The notes below the pieces were generated by a model that was not told where the DNA came from, did no database searches, and saw nothing but the letters and a program-made list of their open reading frames with translations. A stretch of DNA of 64,000 nt from Arthrobacter alpinus (GTDB lineage Bacteria > Actinomycetota > Actinomycetes > Actinomycetales > Micrococcaceae): NCBI RefSeq assembly GCF_001294625.1, contig NZ_CP012677.1, positions 2,976,001 through 3,040,000 of the forward strand, in the 5' to 3' direction. The position numbers and the translations under genes are program-made. Each line of letters begins with the position of its first letter. The first letter of the stretch is position 1. Positions 58,917 through 64,000 of the stretch are shown piece after piece.

Positions 58917-60299
58917 ATGAGTACCCTTGATGCGCCGCTACCGGCCCGGACCGTAACGCGGTACGCCATCGGTTCCCTTGGCACGGGAGGATTCGCCACC
59001 CTTCCGGGGCTGGTCCTGATTTATTATATGACAGACACGCTGGGCATTGCGGCGATCACTGCCGGGCTGCTGGTCACTGCCGCCAAGGTGTGGGATGTGA
59101 TTATTGATCCGGTGATTGGTGCGAGGTCTGACCATTCGCTGGCCGTGACGGGGTCCAGGCGCCGCTTCATGATTCTGGGCGGGTTACTGTTGCCGCTGTT
59201 CTTTGTGCTCACTTTCGCCGTGCCGTCGGGCATGGGACCGGGGTTCGCTGGACTCTGGGTTCTTGTGGCGTTCATGGCAACGGCCACGGCGTTCAGCCTC
59301 TTTCAGGTTCCATATATAGCCCTGCCAGCTGAGCTAACATCCAGTTATGACCAGCGCACGCGGCTGCTCTCGGTACGCGTGGCGGTCCTTTCCGTCGCGA
59401 TCTTGCTGTTCGGCGCGGGCGGGCCAGCGCTGCGTTCGCTGGGCGGAGAGGACCAGGCTCTGGGATACCTTCTCATGGCGTTGGTTGCGGGCTTGCTCAT
59501 CGGGGTGGCCATGTTGTTGACCTCGGGTGTTGCCGAGCGCTCAATCCCCGGCACCGCTGAACGCGGCAACATTGCCAGCAACTACAAGGACGGTCTGGCA
59601 GCGCTGAAACGCAGCCACGCCTTCCGCGTGCTGCTGCTCTGTTTTGCCCTGCAGGGTTTGGCTACCGGGGTCATGCTGGCCGGCGCACAGTACGTGGCCA
59701 CGTGGGTGTTGCATGCGGAGTCGGCCGTGACGAACTTGTTCGTCGCATTGATCGGACCGGCACTGCTTTTCGCCCCGCTGTGGCGCATCGTTGCCGGCCG
59801 GATCGGCAAGGAACGGGCGTTTCGCTATGCCAGCATCATGTTTGGCGTCGCTGCGCTGGCACTCGTTGGCATGACGGCCGCCCCCGGCGCCTGGATTTAC
59901 TTTCCTGTTGCGCTGGCCGGCGCCGGATACGCCGGCATGCAGTCGCTACCGATGTCGATGCTCCCTGATGTCATCTCGCACGACGCGAAAAACCATGGGG
60001 AGGGCTCCGCTGGTATTTTCGGCGGCGTCTGGACGGCAGGGGAAACCACGGGCATGGCATTGGGAGCCACAGTCTTGGCCCTGGTATTGGCGGCCAGTGG
60101 CTACATGCAATCCGTGGCCGGGGAAACCGTGACGCAGGGGCCCGCCGCAATCAACGGAATCATCCTCAGCTTCAGCGTCGTCCCGGCGGTCTTGATCGTG
60201 GTCAGCCTGCTGGTGTTCCGCCGTTACCCCCTGAGTCAAGAAGACATCGACGCAACCCCCAACACGTCAACAACACCACACACAGAAGGAGCCCAATGA
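58917..60299 (+). CDS. GPH-family sugar/cation symporter-like transporter
   Basis: About 460 residues from ATG 58917 (MSTLDAPLPARTVTRY); an upstream start at 58881 would begin inside the operator. TM1 is followed by FATLPGLVLIYYMTDTLGI, and DPVIGARSDHS is the loop motif typical of glycoside-pentoside-hexuronide:cation symporters. SMLPDVISHDAKNHGEGSAGIFGGVWTAG is the matching second-half motif. Twelve TMs are predicted. The -10 element is only 6 nt from ATG, which suggests a leaderless or near-leaderless mRNA. The stop overlaps the next gene by ATGA, pointing to a joint function. Confidence 0.82.
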   Translation: MSTLDAPLPARTVTRYAIGSLGTGGFATLPGLVLIYYMTDTLGIAAITAGLLVTAAKVWDVIIDPVIGARSDHSLAVTGSRRRFMILGGLLLPLFFVLTFAVPSGMGPGFAGLWVLVAFMATATAFSLFQVPYIALPAELTSSYDQRTRLLSVRVAVLSVAILLFGAGGPALRSLGGEDQALGYLLMALVAGLLIGVAMLLTSGVAERSIPGTAERGNIASNYKDGLAALKRSHAFRVLLLCFALQGLATGVMLAGAQYVATWVLHAESAVTNLFVALIGPALLFAPLWRIVAGRIGKERAFRYASIMFGVAALALVGMTAAPGAWIYFPVALAGAGYAGMQSLPMSMLPDVISHDAKNHGEGSAGIFGGVWTAGETTGMALGATVLALVLAASGYMQSVAGETVTQGPAAINGIILSFSVVPAVLIVVSLLVFRRYPLSQEDIDATPNTSTTPHTEGAQ

Positions 60300-61777
60300 T
60301 CCCGTTTGCCGCCACCGCCGAAGACATCCTGCAGGAGCTTGCAACGCTCCGCGCGGCCGACGCCCCCACCCACGGCGGGAAGGTCCTCTCCTACGTTTAT
60401 GACTCGGGCTTGGCGGCCGTTGACGATCTTGCAGCGGCGGCCATGCTGGCGGTCCAACCGCTGAACGGACTTGACCCCACCACTTTCACCTCGATTGCTG
60501 TCATGGAGCGGGAAGTCATCACCTTCATGCGTACCCTGCTCGGCGGGACAGAGGACATCGTCGGAACCGTGACCAGCGGCGGCACCGAAAGTTGCATGCT
60601 AGCGGTGAAGACGGCTCGGGAAAATTTCCGGGGCGTCGGGGTTCCGCGGCTGCTGGCCCCGGCTTCTGTCCATGCCGCTTTTCACAAGGCCGCGCACTAT
60701 TTTGGTCTTGCCCTTGACTTGATCCCGGTCGACGCCGATGGCCGCGCGGACACTGCTGCCATGGTGGCGGCGATGGGTCCCGACGTCGCCCTTGTGGTTA
60801 TCTCAGCCCCCTCCTACCCACATGCTGTTTTGGATCCGGTGTCCGAGATTGCCGCCGCCGCCCAGTCCCAGGGCATCGACTGCCACGTTGACTCCTGCAT
60901 TGGCGGGCTTGTTCTGCCGTTTTGGCCGGATCTGCCCGATTGGGATCTGCGGGTCCCGGGCGTGACCAGCATTTCTGCTGACCTGCACAAATACGGCTAC
61001 GCACCCAAGGGCGCATCGGTGCTGTTGACTCGTGGACGGGACCGGCAGCGGTCGCAATATTTTGCCACGACGTCCTGGCCCGGATACCCCGTGGTGAACT
61101 CGACCCTGCTCGGCTCCAAGTCCGCAGGGCCGCTGGCTGCCTCATGGGCCATCATCAAGTTGCTGGGAACGGCCGGCTTTGCGGAGTTGGCTGTCTCCTG
61201 CCACCGCGCCACCGTTGCCTTGTTGGGGACCGTGGCGGGTATCGAGGGACTGCGGGTTTTTGGAAGTCCCACCGGCCCGCTCTTTGCCGTGGCCGTTGAT
61301 GCCAACGCACCCGCGGACCGCAGGATCGATCCGCACCACTGGGCGGACCGGCTGAAGGCCCATGGATTCACAGCCCAATTGCAGCCGTCGTTCACCCAGG
61401 CCGACGGCTCCGTCCTGCCACGAACCACCCACCTGACCATCACACCCGTCACTGAATCCCGTCTGCCCGAACTCCAGGAAGCCATGTTCCAGGCTGCTGA
61501 GGAGGTCCGTGGCACCCCGGGCATCGAGCCGGCCCAGGCGCTGGGTGCAGCGGAGGGCTCAATGTCCACCCTTTTGGGAGGGGGCTCGCAGATCACTATG
61601 GACTCGGCGACTGCCCGCCAAATTCTGGGCGCCTTCGGCTTGGACGGTGCCGGGTTGCCCGCTGACATGGCGCCGGTACTGGCACTCGTTGAGGCCCTGC
61701 CCCGGCCGGTCACGCAATGGCTGCTCACCGAATTGCTTGCCAGCCTGGTTGAGCCGGGGCAGGATGCCCACGGATAA
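60296..61777 (+). CDS. PLP-dependent decarboxylase / sphingosine-phosphate lyase-like
   Basis: A 493-residue fold-type I PLP enzyme of the group II decarboxylase/S1P-lyase family. GTVTSGGTESCMLAVKTARE (about 98-117) binds the cofactor phosphate. CHVDSCIGGLVLPFW holds the Asp contact to the pyridine nitrogen, and SADLHKYGYAPKGAS carries the Schiff-base lysine (K232). It could decarboxylate an amino acid or cleave a phosphorylated long-chain base. Coupling to a transporter suggests uptake and breakdown of the same compound. The substrate is not defined by sequence. Confidence 0.85.
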   Translation: MIPFAATAEDILQELATLRAADAPTHGGKVLSYVYDSGLAAVDDLAAAAMLAVQPLNGLDPTTFTSIAVMEREVITFMRTLLGGTEDIVGTVTSGGTESCMLAVKTARENFRGVGVPRLLAPASVHAAFHKAAHYFGLALDLIPVDADGRADTAAMVAAMGPDVALVVISAPSYPHAVLDPVSEIAAAAQSQGIDCHVDSCIGGLVLPFWPDLPDWDLRVPGVTSISADLHKYGYAPKGASVLLTRGRDRQRSQYFATTSWPGYPVVNSTLLGSKSAGPLAASWAIIKLLGTAGFAELAVSCHRATVALLGTVAGIEGLRVFGSPTGPLFAVAVDANAPADRRIDPHHWADRLKAHGFTAQLQPSFTQADGSVLPRTTHLTITPVTESRLPELQEAMFQAAEEVRGTPGIEPAQALGAAEGSMSTLLGGGSQITMDSATARQILGAFGLDGAGLPADMAPVLALVEALPRPVTQWLLTELLASLVEPGQDAHG

Positions 61778-61830
61778 ACCCCATATTTGCAGAAGCGTTG
61801 GGGAAAAGTCGGCTTAAGGTGGTGCAGCGT

Positions 61831-62964
61831 TTAGCTGGCAAGCACGATGGCGGCGGTCGCCTCCGCGATGGCCTGCTCCTCGTCCGTGGGCACCACCAGG
61901 ACGGGAATCGCGGAATCGGCGGTGCTGACCACCCGGGGCGAGGTGACGCGCACGAGGTTCGCGCCGGCGTCGAGCTTGACCCCGAGCGCACCCAACCTGT
62001 CCACAACCAGGGCGCGGAAGACGGCGGAATTCTCGCCAATGCCTGCCGTGAACACCAACGCCTGGGCCCCGCCCACCGCCACGTGGTAGCCGCCAATGTA
62101 CTTCGCCAACCGGTACGACGCGACGTCCAGGGCGAGCCGGGCGTGCCTGTCACCCGCCTCGGCAGCATCCACAATGGCGCGCATGTCGTTGTTACCGGCG
62201 AGCGCCTTCAGGCCCGATTCCCGGTTCAGCATCGTGTCAATCTCATCGGCGGACAAGCCCTGGCGCTGCAGATAGATCAGGATGGACGGGTCCAGATCGC
62301 CGCTGCGGGTGCCCATGACCAGACCTTCCAGGGGGGTGAACCCCATGGACGTGTCGATGCTTGCCCCGCCTTGGACGGCCGTGAGCGAGGCTCCGTTGCC
62401 CAGGTGCGCCACCACGGCGTTGAACCCGTCCAATGGCACACCCAGCAGCGCGGCCGCACGCCCGGTCACGAACTCGTGTGAGGTGCCGTGGAAACCGTAC
62501 CGGCGGATCCCGTATTGCCGGTACAACGAATCCGGGACCGCATAGCGCCATGCGTGTTCGGGCAGTGTGCGGTGGAACGCCGTGTCGAAAACAGCCACCT
62601 GGGGCAGGTCCGGCCACTTTGCGGTGATGGCCCGGATCCCCAGCACATTGGCCGGGTTGTGCAGCGGCGCCAGCGGGTTCAGCCGTTCAATGGCCCGGGT
62701 GATCTCGTTGTTGATCAGCACCGGCTCGCTGAAGCGTTCTCCGCCGTGCACCACCCGGTGCCCGACGGCGTCGAGCGGCTTTTGCGTCAGTACACCTTCC
62801 AGCACGGCCGCCACGTCCTCCATCGCCTCGCCGTGGTCGGCCGGCCCCCCGGAGCCTTCGCCAATGCGTTCGATCAGCCCGTTCGCCGCAATCTCGTTGC
62901 TGTCGGTGTCCCGCACCTGATATTTCAGTGAAGATGAACCCGAGTTGATGACCAGTACCCGCAT
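61831..62964 (-). CDS. ackA: Acetate kinase AckA
   Basis: A 377-residue ASKHA-family kinase converting acetyl phosphate and ADP to acetate and ATP. VLVINSGSSSLKYQV (3-17) is the phosphate-binding start. RVVHGGERFSEP and AVFDTAFHRTLP lie in the acetate site, and RYGFHGTSHEFVTGR and HLGNGASLTAVQGG bind nucleotide. VFTAGIGENSAVFR completes it. The ATG shares one base with the pta stop (TGATG), so both are translated from one mRNA. Confidence 0.95.
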   Translation of the reverse strand: MRVLVINSGSSSLKYQVRDTDSNEIAANGLIERIGEGSGGPADHGEAMEDVAAVLEGVLTQKPLDAVGHRVVHGGERFSEPVLINNEITRAIERLNPLAPLHNPANVLGIRAITAKWPDLPQVAVFDTAFHRTLPEHAWRYAVPDSLYRQYGIRRYGFHGTSHEFVTGRAAALLGVPLDGFNAVVAHLGNGASLTAVQGGASIDTSMGFTPLEGLVMGTRSGDLDPSILIYLQRQGLSADEIDTMLNRESGLKALAGNNDMRAIVDAAEAGDRHARLALDVASYRLAKYIGGYHVAVGGAQALVFTAGIGENSAVFRALVVDRLGALGVKLDAGANLVRVTSPRVVSTADSAIPVLVVPTDEEQAIAEATAAIVLAS

Positions 62965-64000
62965 CAGGATTCCTTTGCTTCGGTGGTGGCTTGGGCCTGG
63001 ATGGCGGTGATGGCAACCGTGTTCACAATGTCCTCCACGGTGCAGCCGCGGGAGAGGTCGTTGATGGGTTTGTTCAAGCCCTGCAGGACCGGTCCCACGG
63101 CCACTGCGCCGGAGGATTGCTGCACCGCCTTGTACGTGTTGTTGCCGGTATTCAGGTCCGGGAAGATGAACACCGTGGCCTGCCCGGCAACTGTTGAGGA
63201 CGGCATTTTGGAGGCGGCAATGGAGGCGTCCACGGCGGCGTCGTATTGGATGGGGCCCTCAATGGGGAGGTCTGGACGCGCTGCCTTAGCCAATTCGGTG
63301 GCCCGGCGGACCTGGTCCACTGCGGCACCGGAGCCGGAACCGCCCGTGGAGTAGGACAGCATGGCTATGCGCGGCTCCACGCCGAACTGGGCAGCAGTTT
63401 CCGCTGACGCAATGGCGATGTCCGCCAGTTGCTCGTCGTTGGGTTCCGGGTTTACGGCGCAGTCACCGTACACCAGCACCCGGTCCGCCAGGAGCATCAG
63501 GAACACGGAGGAGATGATCCTCACGCCAGGGCGGGTCTTGACGAACTCCAGTGCGGGGCGGATGGTGTTGGCGGTGGTGTGTGCGGCGCCGGAGACCATG
63601 CCGTCCACGTGACCCAGCTGGACCATCATGGTGCCAAAATAGGAGCCGTCAACCATGATCTCCCGGGCGCGGGCAAGGTCCATGCCCTTGTGTGCGCGCA
63701 GGCGCTGATATTCCACGGCAAAGTCCTCCCTTAGTGGGGATGTTTGCGGGTCCAGCACCGTTATACCGCTCACGTCAATGCCGTGGGCGGCCGCCAATTC
63801 CTGGACGTTGGCCGGCTGTCCAAGAACTGTGAGATCGCAGACGTCCCGGCGGTGCAGGATCTCGGCGGCCGCCAGGACCCTGATGTCGGTGCCTTCGGGC
63901 AACACAATGTGCTTGCGGTCGCTGCGGGCCCGTTCAATGAGGTCGTGCAGGAACCGAAGCGGCGTCATGGTGGCAGGCCGCGGCAGGGACAAACGCTCCA
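62964..64000 (-). CDS. pta: Phosphate acetyltransferase Pta (5' end beyond window)
   Basis: C-terminal catalytic domain of phosphotransacetylase, moving acetyl from CoA to phosphate. PLRFLHDLIERARSDRKHIVLPEG is the domain start (shown as block), with MVSGAAHTTANTIRPAL, MLSYSTGGSGSG, and QYDAAVDASIAASKMP near the active site. The frame is open to base 64000 (about 345 residues seen) and lacks a plausible ATG directly before the domain. The gene is therefore likely the long form with an N-terminal P-loop/DRTGG region lying outside. Couples with ackA. Confidence 0.92.
   Translation of the reverse strand, partial: ERLSLPRPATMTPLRFLHDLIERARSDRKHIVLPEGTDIRVLAAAEILHRRDVCDLTVLGQPANVQELAAAHGIDVSGITVLDPQTSPLREDFAVEYQRLRAHKGMDLARAREIMVDGSYFGTMMVQLGHVDGMVSGAAHTTANTIRPALEFVKTRPGVRIISSVFLMLLADRVLVYGDCAVNPEPNDEQLADIAIASAETAAQFGVEPRIAMLSYSTGGSGSGAAVDQVRRATELAKAARPDLPIEGPIQYDAAVDASIAASKMPSSTVAGQATVFIFPDLNTGNNTYKAVQQSSGAVAVGPVLQGLNKPINDLSRGCTVEDIVNTVAITAIQAQATTEAKES

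Noticed and set aside
1..64000. tRNA, rRNA or known riboswitch
   Set aside because: No tRNA-like T-arm/CCA arrangement, rRNA stretch or riboswitch core was seen by eye. A covariance-model scan would be decisive.

Overview
The window is 64 kb of GC-rich chromosomal DNA from an actinobacterium, most likely an Arthrobacter-like member of the Micrococcaceae. The reasons are its actinobacterial-type menaquinone genes (menF, menG, menJ, a polyprenyl diphosphate synthase, menD, menC), a ferredoxin-type sulfite reductase next to cysH-cysD-cysN, a TetR/PaaR-controlled phenylacetate cluster, and dispersed repeats that overlap gene ends. This is a family-level inference. I see no rRNA, tRNA, CRISPR array, complete insertion sequence or prophage.

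Layout. (1) 1-4052 and 10692-16433 hold sulfur assimilation genes, all on the minus strand: sirB, sir, cysH, cysD, cysN, then a sulfonate transporter ssuA-ssuB-ssuC and cysG. (2) Between cysN and ssuA (about 4.1-10.7 kb) lies an accessory patch: a RelA/SpoT-domain protein, a TIGR03086-like protein, an eroded SGNH hydrolase, a HelD-type RNA polymerase helicase, a frameshifted urea transporter and a VOC protein. (3) 16.5-20.1 kb: a drug-type MFS exporter behind a NatAB-like ABC exporter. (4) 20.1-22.6 kb: a TRIC-family membrane protein, a SUKH-like protein, an unknown protein and a frameshifted Clp N-domain protein. (5) 22.7-33.0 kb: menaquinone biosynthesis, interrupted by an amino-acid ABC importer (27.4-30.1 kb). 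(6) 33.0-35.2 kb: a PAP2 phosphatase and an MFS transporter. (7) 35.2-39.5 kb: branched-chain 2-oxoacid dehydrogenase E1alpha-E1beta-E2, divergent from an Lrp/AsnC regulator. (8) 41.0-55.6 kb: phenylacetate catabolism (paaABCDE, paaI-paaK-paaR, paaJ-paaF-paaH-paaZ). It contains a decayed stretch at 49.3-50.4 kb with repeats, a truncated RelB-like antitoxin and a DUF427 tail. (9) 55.9-64.0 kb: oligopeptidase B, a GNAT acetyltransferase, a GPH-type transporter coupled to a PLP decarboxylase, and ackA-pta.

How the genes work together. SsuABC imports sulfonates. CysDN activates sulfate, CysH and Sir reduce it to sulfide, and SirB and CysG make the siroheme that Sir needs. The paa genes convert phenylacetate through ring-1,2-epoxyphenylacetyl-CoA to central metabolites. 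An identical 17-mer in front of paaA and paaJ, with a diverged copy in front of paaI, is very likely the operator of the linked TetR protein PaaR. Many genes overlap by ATGA or TAATG junctions, which suggests translational coupling.

The most unusual structural signal is a dispersed repeat (core GATTGAGCTTGTCGAAATC). It sits at the 3' ends of several genes, where it can supply the stop codon. It also lies in frame inside coding sequences as the peptide VIEPVEI near the N-termini of both CysD and CysN, and twice in the inter-domain linker of MenD. A second repeat family is shared by 41.8-41.97 kb and 49.37-49.47 kb.
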